A stretch of DNA of 35,246 bases from Candidatus Bathyarchaeota archaeon (GTDB lineage: Archaea; Thermoproteota; Bathyarchaeia; Bathyarchaeales; Bathycorpusculaceae), in NCBI GenBank assembly GCA_026015145.1, contig JAOZGY010000015.1:1-35246 (forward strand), in the 5' to 3' direction. Shown one piece after another: positions 1 to 7,881 of this stretch. Within the stretch, counting starts at the first letter, position 1. Every line of letters starts with the position of its first letter. The position numbers were made by a program, and so were the translations under genes. The notes below the pieces were generated by a model, which was not told the DNA's origin, made no database searches, and was given only the letters and a program-made list of their open reading frames with translations.

Positions 1-466
1 AGAAATGCAGAACCTTGCTTGACAGCTCCATTGTTTTGCGCCGATAACCTAATGCCAAAAGGGCTATTACTTGGAATCTTTCTGGGATGATTAGAAGTTT
101 TTTAACTTGATTCTCATTAAAGCTTCCAATCCAACATGTACCCAAGCCTTCGCTGGTAGCGGTCAAAACCATGTTTTGCATAGCAATAGTCGTATCAACC
201 GCGTGCCAGTTGGGTGACGTTTTTTTGTCTCCACAGCCCACCAATACAACAGGTGATTCTACTAAGAACTTGGCATATCTTCCTTTTGACAGCTTCTTTC
301 TTTTCTGTGGATCGGTGACAACTATGAAATGCCATGGTTGTATATTTCCAGCAGAAGGTGCCAAACGTGCAGCTTCCAAGATTTTTTCCAATTTTTCACT
401 AGGAACTTCATCGGACAAATATGATCTAACTGAATGTCTCTTTTGGATTGCCTCAAACACTTCCAT
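1..466 (-). CDS. Nitroreductase family protein, 3' end cut by window edge
   Basis: This gene is absent from the ORF track because it runs off the left edge. The minus strand gives 155 residues starting MEVFEAIQKRHSVRSY and continuing with LEAARLAPSAGNIQPWHF. This is the FMN-binding N-terminal signature of the nitroreductase family (R-S-x-R-x-Y, then A-P-S-A-x-N-x-Q-P-W). Further on come TTIAMQNMVLTA and GLGTCWIG, the dimer-helix and second flavin-contact segments of the family. Such proteins are NAD(P)H-dependent FMN oxidoreductases, and the substrate cannot be read from sequence. A purine-rich GAGATGAGA lies just upstream of the ATG. The plus-strand 99-residue ORF in the same place is its shadow. 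Family assignment is firm; function within the family is open. Confidence 0.9.
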   Translation of the reverse strand, partial: MEVFEAIQKRHSVRSYLSDEVPSEKLEKILEAARLAPSAGNIQPWHFIVVTDPQKRKKLSKGRYAKFLVESPVVLVGCGDKKTSPNWHAVDTTIAMQNMVLTATSEGLGTCWIGSFNENQVKKLLIIPERFQVIALLALGYRRKTMELSSKVLHF

Positions 467-470
467 TTAA

Positions 471-771
471 TCTCATCTCATTGAGTAGGAATTGATCCAA
501 AACTACCTGATATACAATTCTTTAGTTTTGAGATTTAATTTTAATCAAAAAAATCCGATCCATAAACCTGTGAACCTGATGACTTGGCATTAACAACCAA
601 TTCTTCTTCTAACTTAGAGCCTATAAAAGACTAATCCAACAAATAGTTAATCTTTGAAAAAAAGTTTCGCTATTAATAGCTCATATAGAAATTTAATAGG
701 TAGCTCGGGTAACCAAAAGTAAAAACAAGAAATCAACAAAGATAATTAAATCCTATGTTCATTCAACTCTT
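471..771. other. Divergent intergenic region
   Basis: AT-rich gap between the divergent nitroreductase and JAMM genes. A TATA-like taattaaat lies about 25 bases before the JAMM ATG, which would fit a nearly leaderless transcript. I see no repeat or RNA gene here. Confidence 0.5.
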
Positions 772-1164
772 ATGAGAAACAAGCTAAACGTATCCATGAA
801 CCAAGAGTTATTAGATACAATCTTTGAGGGAGCAAAACAACTCTACCCAAGAGAAAACATTTTGTTTCTTAGGGGAAAAAAAAACGCAAACCTGCTGCAG
901 ATAACTGAGCTTGTTATTCCTCCTTTAGCAGTTCATGGCAGCAGATTCGCAAACGCTCCACTATACATGTTACCCACGGATTTTTCAATTATGGGAACTG
1001 TGCATTCTCATCCTTCTGGGAACTTGTCTCTTTCAAATGTCGATTTTAATCATTTTTTTGGGAGAATAATGATGATTGTTGGTTTTCCTTTCCTTTGCAA
1101 AAACAACGTTGCAATCTATGATTCGAAAGGAGAACAATTAGAATTAGAAATAACCAAAAAGTAA
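772..1164 (+). CDS. JAMM/MPN+ metalloprotease domain protein
   Basis: A 130-residue single-domain protein. It carries the full JAMM zinc motif HSHPSGNLSLSNVD, that is H-x-H-x7-S-x2-D, and an upstream Glu (near ENILFLRG) that can serve as the catalytic acid. Archaeal proteins of this type (M67 family) are isopeptidases that remove ubiquitin-like SAMP or related modifiers; some bacterial relatives act on small sulfur-carrier proteins. No membrane segment or signal peptide is visible, so a cytoplasmic role is expected. The gene is isolated, with no ubiquitin-like or E1-like gene nearby in this window, so its substrate is unknown. Length fits the short archaeal JAMM proteins. Confidence 0.85.
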   Translation: MRNKLNVSMNQELLDTIFEGAKQLYPRENILFLRGKKNANLLQITELVIPPLAVHGSRFANAPLYMLPTDFSIMGTVHSHPSGNLSLSNVDFNHFFGRIMMIVGFPFLCKNNVAIYDSKGEQLELEITKK

Positions 1165-1278
1165 CAAAACTCTTTCTTCAAAAATGCTAAGTCACAAAAA
1201 CAAAAAATAGACGACACCACTAAGGATCACAGTGTATAGCTGATTCCAACCTAGATTTTTATTTAATCCTCATTAACT

Positions 1279-1390
1279 ATCTCGATTTTTATTATTTCAA
1301 GAGTTCTTATTGATGGTATTATTAGGGCTATCGCGGGGGGTTTTTTGGCTTTTTAGCTCAATCTTCTTTTATTATCTTGATTTTTATTCT
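1279..1390 (-). repeat. Dispersed membrane-helix tail repeat, copy 1
   Basis: The plus strand reads ctcgatttttattatt, then a gagttcttattgatgg variant, then a stretch ending agggctatcgcggg. On the minus strand this encodes a relative of the IIPAIRTLEIIKIEI peptide that ends the 178-residue protein at 16071-16607. It continues into a ttttttggctttttag/ctcaatcttcttttatta segment that is also shared with 15990-16105. It sits between the converging JAMM and htpX genes. Confidence 0.8.
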
Positions 1391-1422
1391 AAAAGATATC
1401 AATAATTCTTATTCAAAAGATG
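1382..1422. repeat. Short repeat shared with 20155-20194
   Basis: A segment of about 40 bases, containing caataattcttattcaaaa followed by gat, recurs with a few differences near 20155-20194 in another intergenic gap. It directly follows tail-repeat copy 1. No coding role is seen. Confidence 0.65.
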
Positions 1423-1462
1423 GAATTACCTAATTTGCGTAGTTTTAAAGCCAACCGAAAAA

Positions 1463-2359
1463 TCACATTGCTCTTAGTCGTTTTATTCTTTCTCCTATTG
1501 GGGGATGAGTCGCAAAAAGACTGTCCAATGAACTTTTTTTAGGATCCACAAAAAATAGATGACTCAAAGCTTCACTTACCTTCATTTTTCCCCGATTTAC
1601 ACTACCTATTTTTTCGAGAGCAGATGCAAGTCCTTCAGGGTATCGAGTTACACCCACCCCAGAAGCATCAGCTAAGTACTCGCGCTTACGAGAAATAGCA
1701 AACTGCACCAAACGAACAACAATCGGAGCAAAAATAGCTAAAATGATCCCTACAATAATCAAAAGCCACATAATCCCTCCTCTATCTCGACTATCTCTTC
1801 GACCCCCAAACCACATTGACCGCAAAATCAAATGACTCACAATCGCAGCAAGACCAACCAAAACCGCAACAAGAGTCATAAATAGTATATCTCGGTTTTT
1901 TACATGAGAGATCTCATGAGCGATTACACCTTCAAGCTCTTGCCTATTCAAAGAACGAACAAGCCCTGAAGTAACTGCAATACTAGCATTTTGTGGATTT
2001 CGCCCAGTCGCAAAAGCATTCAAATCCTCACTTTCCACCACATAAATTTTAGGAGCCGGAATCCCTGAAGCAATACTCAAACCCTCAACAACATCCCGCA
2101 AATACTGGTATTCTCTACCTTGAGCAAGCTTAGCATTAGTAGCTGAAAGAACCACCCTATCCCCAAACCTATAAGAACTATAAGTGTAAACCACAATCAA
2201 AATAACCGAAATAGGCAAAGCCACAAGAACAAGCTCAGGTAATAAAAAAAATATTATAAAGTAAACCAAAAAAAATAGTATCAACGAAACAACTATAGCC
2301 AAAAAAAGAGAAGATCGTTTATTCTTCGCTATTTCATCAGCAAAACTGGTAATACCCAT
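1463..2359 (-). CDS. htpX: HtpX family membrane zinc metalloprotease (M48)
   Basis: A 298-residue integral membrane protease of the HtpX type, thought to cleave damaged membrane proteins. Two N-terminal helices (about residues 18-60) precede the catalytic domain. The zinc motif HEISH is at 148-152, within VIAHEISHVKNRD. Two more helices follow (about 160-180 and 197-222), and the third zinc ligand is the Glu of KREYLAD (about 227). The segment ESEDLNAFATGRNP is a family hallmark before the active site. The start codon overlaps the lemA stop by one base (TGATG), so the two genes are very likely translationally coupled. The LemA-HtpX pairing is common in archaea and bacteria. Confidence 0.95.
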   Translation of the reverse strand: MGITSFADEIAKNKRSSLFLAIVVSLILFFLVYFIIFFLLPELVLVALPISVILIVVYTYSSYRFGDRVVLSATNAKLAQGREYQYLRDVVEGLSIASGIPAPKIYVVESEDLNAFATGRNPQNASIAVTSGLVRSLNRQELEGVIAHEISHVKNRDILFMTLVAVLVGLAAIVSHLILRSMWFGGRRDSRDRGGIMWLLIIVGIILAIFAPIVVRLVQFAISRKREYLADASGVGVTRYPEGLASALEKIGSVNRGKMKVSEALSHLFFVDPKKSSLDSLFATHPPIGERIKRLRAM

Positions 2360-2916
2360 CAGAACTTCACTTTAACAACACTTCGTTCTTCCTCAGGAAC
2401 TGCCAAGAAAGCATGTTTACTTCTGCCACCAGCAAACCAACGACCAGGAATTGTTGTGATAAGATTGTTGTACCCTAAAACTGAACTATTATAATACTGT
2501 CGGGCATAAGCAATTTTATTCTCAACACCTTCCAGCTGCTCTTGGAGCAATTTAAAGTTGTCACTAGCCTTAAGAATAGGATAATTCTCAGCCACAGCAA
2601 ATAAAGTTTTTAAAGTACTTGTTAATTGATTCGAAGATTTCACCCGCTCCTCTCTACTACCACTAATCATCCCTTTCCTATCTTCAGAAACCTTTTCAAA
2701 AATCTCTTTCTCATGCTTAGCATAACCTTTCACAGTCTCAACTAGATTTGGAACTAGATCATAACGCTTTTTTAATTGAACATCAATCTGAGCCCAAGCC
2801 TCCTCAATACGATTGAACAAAATTCTTATTCGATTATAATAGTAAAAAAATAACACAACACCAATCACAACACCTAATCCTATCACTCCGCCAACAATCC
2901 ATGTAACCAAGCTCAA
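2359..2916 (-). CDS. lemA: LemA family protein
   Basis: A 185-residue protein with one N-terminal membrane helix (about 5-27) followed by the helical LemA domain. Family-typical segments are NRIEEAWAQIDVQLKKRYDL (31-50, followed by VPNLVETVKGYAKHE), FAVAENYPILKASDNF, and the C-terminal ARQYYNSSVLGYNN then TIPGRWFAG. LemA proteins are membrane-anchored helical-bundle proteins of uncertain function, often paired with HtpX, and the present operon repeats that arrangement. Its C-terminus ends in the overlap with the htpX start. No processing site is evident. Confidence 0.95.
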   Translation of the reverse strand: MSLVTWIVGGVIGLGVVIGVVLFFYYYNRIRILFNRIEEAWAQIDVQLKKRYDLVPNLVETVKGYAKHEKEIFEKVSEDRKGMISGSREERVKSSNQLTSTLKTLFAVAENYPILKASDNFKLLQEQLEGVENKIAYARQYYNSSVLGYNNLITTIPGRWFAGGRSKHAFLAVPEEERSVVKVKF

Positions 2917-3048
2917 AAATTCATACCTCCCATAAACCGATTCATCTAAAAACTATTAAATATTATGTAATACCCAATCAAGAAAAAAAACATTATTATA
3001 ATATACTACAATATTATAAGATACTTTATTTCTGATCTTCTTGTTCTT

Positions 3049-3351
3049 TCTCGTTTTTTATTATTTTTAGGGTTCTTATTGCTGGTATTATTAGGGCTAT
3101 CGCGGCGGTTGCCATTCGCTCACCCGCAAATCCAATAGTTGGTCGGCATCATTTTATCGGAGATCAACCATAATTTAAGACGGGTGGACAGTTCCAACTT
3201 CTAAAAGGTGTATTTACAAGAAAAAAGCACGCATAAAAATTTTAAATTAATTCTTAAATCACCCTACTGCTTACTATTACTAGGAGGAACCCTCTGTGAA
3301 AACAGGAAAAAACCTGGATAAAGAGTTCCCAAGCGTCATGGATAGCGCGTA
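3049..3351. repeat. Duplicated tail + promoter + leader block, copy A
   Basis: The block starts with the dispersed tail repeat (ggttcttattgctggtatta, then agggctatcgcgg), continues with tagttggtcggcat, a gagatcaac...taatttaag stretch, and the promoter-like aaaattttaaattaattctt. It ends inside the CBS gene after the codons for MKTGKNLDKEFPSVMD. The matching block at about 9130-9451 precedes an unrelated gene. The minus strand of the first third still reads as PTIGFAGERMATAAIALII then PAIRTL, so this part derives from the membrane-protein tail. By eye most positions match between the two blocks, with small indels in the central part. Confidence 0.85.
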
Positions 3352-4132
3352 CAAACAGTACAAACACAATCTTTCGCGCTACAAACAAGCAAATGAAATT
3401 ATGACAAGAACCGTTTTTACAATAAACCCTGAAGCTTCAATGTATGAAGCCGCCAAAATAATGGGTGAAAAACACATTGGAAGCTTAATTGTAACAAAAT
3501 ATGACACCCCTGTAGGCATAGTAACTGAGAGAGACTTACTCACAAAAGTTTTGGCATTAGAAAAAAACCTAAAAACAGAAAAAATCGAAAAGGTGATGTC
3601 TTATCCTTTAGTTTCAATTGGCTTAACCACTAAAATAAAAGAGGCTGCAAAAACCATGATCAACCAGAAAGGCAGACTCGCTGTTTTTGATGCCGGAAAG
3701 CTAGTAGGCATAGTAACAGCCTCAGATCTCATTAGAAGCCTACCAGAAATTCATGAAACAGAGGCAAAAGTGGACGATTTCATGACCAAAAAAGTCATAA
3801 CCACGGACGAAAAAACATCCATAAACACGGTAGCTAAAATTATGGGCAAAAAGCGAATAGGCAGCGTCATAATAACCAAGAAAGGAAAACCCATAGGAAT
3901 TTTTACAGAACGAGACCTACTCACCACCATCCTTTCAAAAGACAAACCACTAACAACCCAAGTAGGCAAAAAAGCTTCTTCACCACTCATAACCCAATCC
4001 AGCGGAATAAGTATTCATAAAGCCGCCATCACAATGACCATCAAGCATATCAGAAGATTACCAATAGTCAAAAGAGAACAAATCATAGGGATTATCACAG
4101 CTAGAGATCTTGTCGAGGCTTACGCAAAATAA
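3296..4132 (+). CDS. Four-CBS-domain protein (two Bateman modules)
   Basis: A 278-residue soluble protein made of four CBS motifs. They begin near IMTRTVFTINPEASMYEAA (36), VMSYPLVSIGLTTKIKEAA (101), FMTKKVITTDEKTSINTVA (162) and ASSPLITQSSGISIHKAA (227). Each ends in a G-I-[VIF]-T-x-[RS]-D-L signature. CBS pairs bind adenine nucleotides and act as energy sensors, and stand-alone four-CBS proteins are common in archaea with unknown partners. The start is GTG, eight bases after a strong AGGAGG. The first 17 residues (MKTGKNLDKEFPSVMDS) are not part of any CBS fold and are almost the same as the N-terminus of the cytidylyltransferase fusion at 9396, as is the upstream DNA. Confidence 0.9.
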   Translation: MKTGKNLDKEFPSVMDSAYKQYKHNLSRYKQANEIMTRTVFTINPEASMYEAAKIMGEKHIGSLIVTKYDTPVGIVTERDLLTKVLALEKNLKTEKIEKVMSYPLVSIGLTTKIKEAAKTMINQKGRLAVFDAGKLVGIVTASDLIRSLPEIHETEAKVDDFMTKKVITTDEKTSINTVAKIMGKKRIGSVIITKKGKPIGIFTERDLLTTILSKDKPLTTQVGKKASSPLITQSSGISIHKAAITMTIKHIRRLPIVKREQIIGIITARDLVEAYAK

Positions 4133-4194
4133 CATCCCCTTTTTTTAGATCACATGCTATTTTGAATAAAAACTAGATTCTCACTATTCTGCTT

Positions 4195-4260
4195 CTTCTT
4201 GTTCTATTTCGATTTTTATTATTTTTAGTGTTCTTATTGCTGGTATTATTAGGGCTATTA
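4195..4260 (-). repeat. Dispersed membrane-helix tail repeat, copy 3
   Basis: The plus strand reads gttctatttcgatttttatt, then atttttagtgttcttattgc and tggtattattagggctatta. The minus strand encodes ALIIPAIRTL-like residues. It lies between the CBS gene and the converging 70-codon ORF, and its last bases supply that ORF's stop codon. Confidence 0.85.
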
Positions 4261-4470
4261 TCTTTGTTGTTTGCGTTTTTTAGTTTTTTTGAGATCTGAA
4301 AAATCCGTTAGACTCTGAACTGGATAATCTTCTATTCCATAATCTTTTCTTATCTTATTTTTATAACTTTTTTCCAAGATTTTTGCATCTGTTTCTTTTG
4401 CGCTTAACTCTACACTATTTTCCAATATCTTAATTGTTCTACGCAGCCGACGTTGACTTCTAGTAACCAT
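4258..4470 (-). CDS. Small basic protein of unknown function (70 aa)
   Basis: I do not recognise a family. The product is highly charged and basic (MVTRSQRRLRRTIKILENSV at the start, KKTKKRKQQR at the end) and probably helical. No cysteines or membrane segments are present. The stop codon lies at the edge of a dispersed tail repeat, so the original C-terminus may have been altered when the repeat arrived. It is plausible as a real small protein, possibly nucleic-acid binding, but coding status rests only on the open frame and an ATG. Confidence 0.4.
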   Translation of the reverse strand: MVTRSQRRLRRTIKILENSVELSAKETDAKILEKSYKNKIRKDYGIEDYPVQSLTDFSDLKKTKKRKQQR

Positions 4471-4666
4471 ATCTTATCTTTCTCCAAAAAGAGTAATAGT
4501 TATTATTATATCTTTTATATTGTAAGAATAATTATTTAAGCTCCAAAATTCTAAGAGTATTTTAAACTTCGGAGATCGATTAACTAAACAGATAGAATTA
4601 CTTATATCATAGAGAAAATGAGAAACACGGAGATAATGAGGACCTGAAGAAGATTAAATTTTAATC

Positions 4667-4704
4667 CTCTTCTTGTATTATTTCGATTTTTATTATTTTT
4701 AGGA
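4667..4704 (-). repeat. Dispersed tail repeat, copy 4 (truncated)
   Basis: Only the first half is present: cttgtattatttcgattttt then attatttttagga, after which homology stops at ttccggttcc. It lies between two small minus-strand ORFs. Confidence 0.75.
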
Positions 4705-4726
4705 TTCCGGTTCCTTACATCTATCT

Positions 4727-4918
4727 TTATTTCTTTTGAGTAAAAGTTCCTATTAAGACTCCGATTACCAATGTAAACGATGACAACGCGAAACTCTCAT
4801 GATGAAGATCTTCTACTTGAAACCAAATCTCATTAATCAAATACTGATCATATAAAATAAGAAAACCTACAACTGCAAACAATAACGAAACACCTAAGGC
4901 AATCCACATTCTGTTCAT
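4727..4918 (-). CDS. Small two-helix membrane protein (63 aa)
   Basis: The product has two predicted membrane helices (about 6-25, WIALGVSLLFAVVGFLILYD, and 43-60, LSSFTLVIGVLIGTF) joined by an acidic, histidine-containing loop (FQVEDLHHES). An AAAGGATGA Shine-Dalgarno-like stretch lies about seven bases before the ATG, supporting translation. Family and role are unknown, and no functional neighbour is evident. Confidence 0.55.
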   Translation of the reverse strand: MNRMWIALGVSLLFAVVGFLILYDQYLINEIWFQVEDLHHESFALSSFTLVIGVLIGTFTQKK

Positions 4919-5284
4919 TCTTAGTCATCCTTTCTCACTAACACTGTATTGCTACTAGAAAAACATTATTCGAAATCTAATAATACCAAAGAATATCAAA
5001 ACCAAAGAAATCTACTTGTCATTGCAAAATCCATCATTCCTTAGAATGTGTAAACGAATTTGGTAGATGGAACTGGCTGCAGAAAATCTCCCACAAAGAA
5101 ACATTCAAACTCAAAATAATATAACACCCCCAGCTTAGGGGTTGGGAGAATTCTTGGATAAATGAAAATAAAAATTGCAGCAATATAACCATTTTTTCTC
5201 TATTCTTAAAAACGGTTTAAAGTTCAAGAAATGAAATGCGGGTTTTAGTATACTAAATATTTAATCAAATTGGTCTTTTGTGTG
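4919..5284. other. Intergenic region with a short hairpin
   Basis: AT-rich sequence without a gene. The only structure I see is a perfect 5-bp stem with a 7-base loop at 5126-5142 (acccc, cagctta, ggggt), which could be a weak terminator or chance. No tail repeat is present here. Confidence 0.4.
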
Positions 5285-6079
5285 TTATTTTGAAAGGATG
5301 GTATAAAAACATAAGATTACTCCGATGATTAATGCAATAGCTGCAATCCCATAATATACGGTTTTTCTTTGCTCAAATTCTAAGGATAATTCTTCATTTC
5401 CAAATAAAGGGGTGCTTGTGGGCGAAGGGTTTGGCGTTAGAGATGGGGAAGGAACTGGGGTTGGATCTTTGTCTTGGTTAGGGGGCGTTGGGGATATTGA
5501 TGGTTGAGCTGTTTGTTTTGGAGTAGGTGTGGGAGAAGCTGGGGGAGAAGGAGCTAAAGTTGGTGTAGGAGTTGGCTCTGGTGTTGGTGTGGGTGTTGGA
5601 TTGGGGGTTGGAGTTGGTGTGTGAGTTGGTGTTGGTGTGGGTGTTGGCTGAGTAATTAAAATAATAGTATCTGTATAAGTGACAGAAACCAAATTGTCGT
5701 TGTTTTTAATTTGGTAATATACAGTTTTCACTCCATTTCCAGGCAGCAGCGTCCAGGATTTGGTTGAGGAAAATTTCTCCCAAGGCTTGTCCCAACCACC
5801 ATTATTGCTAAATCTAACCTCATTTACGCCAGATTCTGGATCATAAGCAGTAAGGCTCAAAGACACAGAGATTGAACCTGTAGACTCCTCACCATTGTTA
5901 ATTACTATAGAACCTGTTGGTGGGGTTTTATCTTTTTTAGCATAAACATCAACTACCTGAGCTTCAAAGAGCAATACCAAAAGCAAAAATATTAGCAAAA
6001 TCCAAGCTAGAAAAGAGGTAGCTCTCATACCAATTCTTCGCTCTCCACTTAACGAGTTTAGCAATCTAAAATCAGACAT
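5285..6079 (-). CDS. Cell-surface protein: Ig-like domain, Pro/Thr linker, C-terminal anchor
   Basis: A 264-residue secreted protein. Residues about 18-47 form a hydrophobic signal or anchor helix after a basic N-terminus. Residues about 52-142 form one Ig-like bacterial-type repeat with the recognisable strings [40 protein letters not shown] and VTYTDTI. Residues about 145-228 are a PTPTPTP-type linker rich in Pro, Thr and Ser, likely glycosylated and extended. A C-terminal helix ([18 protein letters not shown]) anchors it to the membrane. A second Met at residue 18 would also give a good signal peptide. The linker DNA is strongly G/T-biased on the plus strand. A role in adhesion or envelope structure is inferred. 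Confidence 0.8.
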   Translation of the reverse strand: MSDFRLLNSLSGERRIGMRATSFLAWILLIFLLLVLLFEAQVVDVYAKKDKTPPTGSIVINNGEESTGSISVSLSLTAYDPESGVNEVRFSNNGGWDKPWEKFSSTKSWTLLPGNGVKTVYYQIKNNDNLVSVTYTDTIILITQPTPTPTPTHTPTPTPNPTPTPTPEPTPTPTLAPSPPASPTPTPKQTAQPSISPTPPNQDKDPTPVPSPSLTPNPSPTSTPLFGNEELSLEFEQRKTVYYGIAAIALIIGVILCFYTILSK

Positions 6080-6421
6080 CCTTTTCCTTAAATAAATTCA
6101 CACTATTCATTATCTATGATGATCTTATTGAAGTACCAGATATCTCTCTTTTCTTTCTCCTATCAAATCTGCAAATTATTCAAATAATATTATTCTTTTG
6201 GATATATATCCTGAAAATAACCTATTTAAAAAGAAATTTAGATCAATAAATCTAGTCAAGCCAACAACATCTCCCGCTCATTCTTCCCTTTTTTATTCTT
6301 CTGTTTCTATTTCGATTTTTATCGAAAAATTCTGTTTCTATTTGGTTTTTTAATATCTCGCCTGTTCTTATTATTAACGATAGATATGGTTTAGTATTAG
6401 GAAAAAAGGAAAAAAATACCA
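6080..6421. repeat. Intergenic gap with degenerate tail repeat (about 6295-6372)
   Basis: The gap between two divergent surface genes holds a decayed copy of the dispersed repeat. The string ctgtttctatttcgattttt appears, and ctgtttctatttgg recurs about 35 bases later, followed by ctgttcttattatt. The internal partial duplication suggests decay or slippage. Upstream sequence is AT-rich with no gene. Confidence 0.55.
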
Positions 6422-7630
6422 ATGCAATCCAAAGTAAGAAACGCGGCTATAGTAGTCATATTAATCCTTACGGCATTTCTGCTTGTGAGCTATACTCGAT
6501 GGCCTATCGAAACGCCCCTTTCCAACGTCATATCACCCAGAGAAACCTATTATGTTCAAACAGAAAAACTGGTTTATGAAGTCGCAGACGATCTAGTGAA
6601 CATCCGAGAATTAAATGGACCCAATGAAATAAAGATTCAAATTGTCAATGTGGAATGGACTAAAGAAAATTGGGGAAGAAAAACAAACCAAGGAGAAATT
6701 AACCAACTCAAGATCGAAGAGGAAATTTACAAACACTTATTTATTGTTCCCCAAGACTTTGATCTCTTAGCCCAGAAAGAACAGGAAGCCGGCTCTATTC
6801 TGGCTGCACTTTGGGGAGATACTTTGTATTTTGTAAGCGATTATTTTGATCCCTACAATGAAGTGAGCGCAAAAGAAGCCATTGCTCATGAAGTGGCACA
6901 TTTACTTCAAAGCATCAATTTTAAGATAGAGCAACCATTCAAGTTGGACGCTACCTTAGCTCGAGGGGCATTAGTTGAAGGCGAAGCTGAGGTGACAAAA
7001 ACTCAATATCTTGAACTTGTGCTAAATAAAAGGGTGGACAAAGATTTCTTTCCTGTGGGCAATCAAACAATAAGTGTTGACGAGTTTTTCTGGTTAAAGT
7101 GGGTTGCCCCCGGCATCTTTGGCATTGAATTTGTTGAAATGCTCTATAGGGAAGGGGGTTGGATTCGGGTTAATGACGCCTTTATTGATGTTCCCAAGAC
7201 CATGGAACAAATCATGCATCATGAAAAATATACTATGAAAGAGGAGTACCTGGATTTTGAAGAAGAAATGCTTGAAGATTGGGACCTTGAGAGGAGCGAT
7301 AGATTTGGTGAACTCTTCATTGTATTGTTTCTTGCACGACACATGCCTGTTGATGATGCGAGAATTGCAGCACAAGGATGGGGCGGAGATAACTTTGACT
7401 ATTACAAAAAACACAATGAATATTTTTTTGAATGGAAAACCGCATGGGATACCACAACAGACGCAGACCAGTTTATTAGCGCTCTTGAAAGCTTGTTTGG
7501 ATCAATAGAAGCTAAAGAGATAGCACCCAAAACCTGGAAAATTAATGAAGAATATCTAAAGATTAAAAGCAATAATTGGAATGTTACAATTGTCGGCTCG
7601 TCAAACTATGAAACCTTAGAAAATCCGTGA
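6422..7630 (+). CDS. Membrane-anchored HExxH putative metalloprotein
   Basis: A 402-residue protein with an N-terminal membrane helix (about 7-24) and a large extracytoplasmic domain. It contains HEVAH at 156-160 and EGEAE at 186-190, a gluzincin-like arrangement (two His plus a downstream Glu about 28 residues on). Later segments (MEQIMHHEKYT, the acidic FGELFIVLFLARHMP, and AAQGWGGDNFDYY) resemble a poorly described bacterial and archaeal family of secreted zinc proteins, as I recall it. No known protease name can be given. The neighbours at 5285 and 7882 are also surface proteins, so a role at the cell envelope is likely. Catalytic competence is inferred only from the motif. Confidence 0.7.
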   Translation: MQSKVRNAAIVVILILTAFLLVSYTRWPIETPLSNVISPRETYYVQTEKLVYEVADDLVNIRELNGPNEIKIQIVNVEWTKENWGRKTNQGEINQLKIEEEIYKHLFIVPQDFDLLAQKEQEAGSILAALWGDTLYFVSDYFDPYNEVSAKEAIAHEVAHLLQSINFKIEQPFKLDATLARGALVEGEAEVTKTQYLELVLNKRVDKDFFPVGNQTISVDEFFWLKWVAPGIFGIEFVEMLYREGGWIRVNDAFIDVPKTMEQIMHHEKYTMKEEYLDFEEEMLEDWDLERSDRFGELFIVLFLARHMPVDDARIAAQGWGGDNFDYYKKHNEYFFEWKTAWDTTTDADQFISALESLFGSIEAKEIAPKTWKINEEYLKIKSNNWNVTIVGSSNYETLENP

Positions 7631-7675
7631 AGAAAAGGATTAAGTGTAGTTTCTAATTGCCAAAATAATTTTCTA

Positions 7676-7745
7676 ATCTTCTTGTATTGTCTCGATTTTT
7701 ATTTTTTTTAGGGTTTTTATTGCTGGTATTATTAGAGCTATTAGC
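7676..7745 (-). repeat. Dispersed membrane-helix tail repeat, copy 6
   Basis: The plus strand reads cttgtattgtctcgattttt, then attttttttagggtttttat and tgctggtattattagagcta. It lies about 50 bases after the metalloprotein stop codon, between converging genes. The T-rich run could also help end plus-strand transcription. Confidence 0.85.
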
Positions 7746-7881
7746 TTGGTTATTTTTGGATTTTTTTCACTCGATTAGTTATCCAAATAAATCCCACAAA
7801 TCCTAAAGTTTATCTCATCTCATTAACAGACAAAAATATGATCTAAGCTGACAGAAAAGCTAAAAGCTAATACTTGAATTG

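Noticed and set aside
171-470. Plus-strand 99-residue ORF
   Set aside because: Antisense to the nitroreductase, which has clear family motifs on the minus strand.
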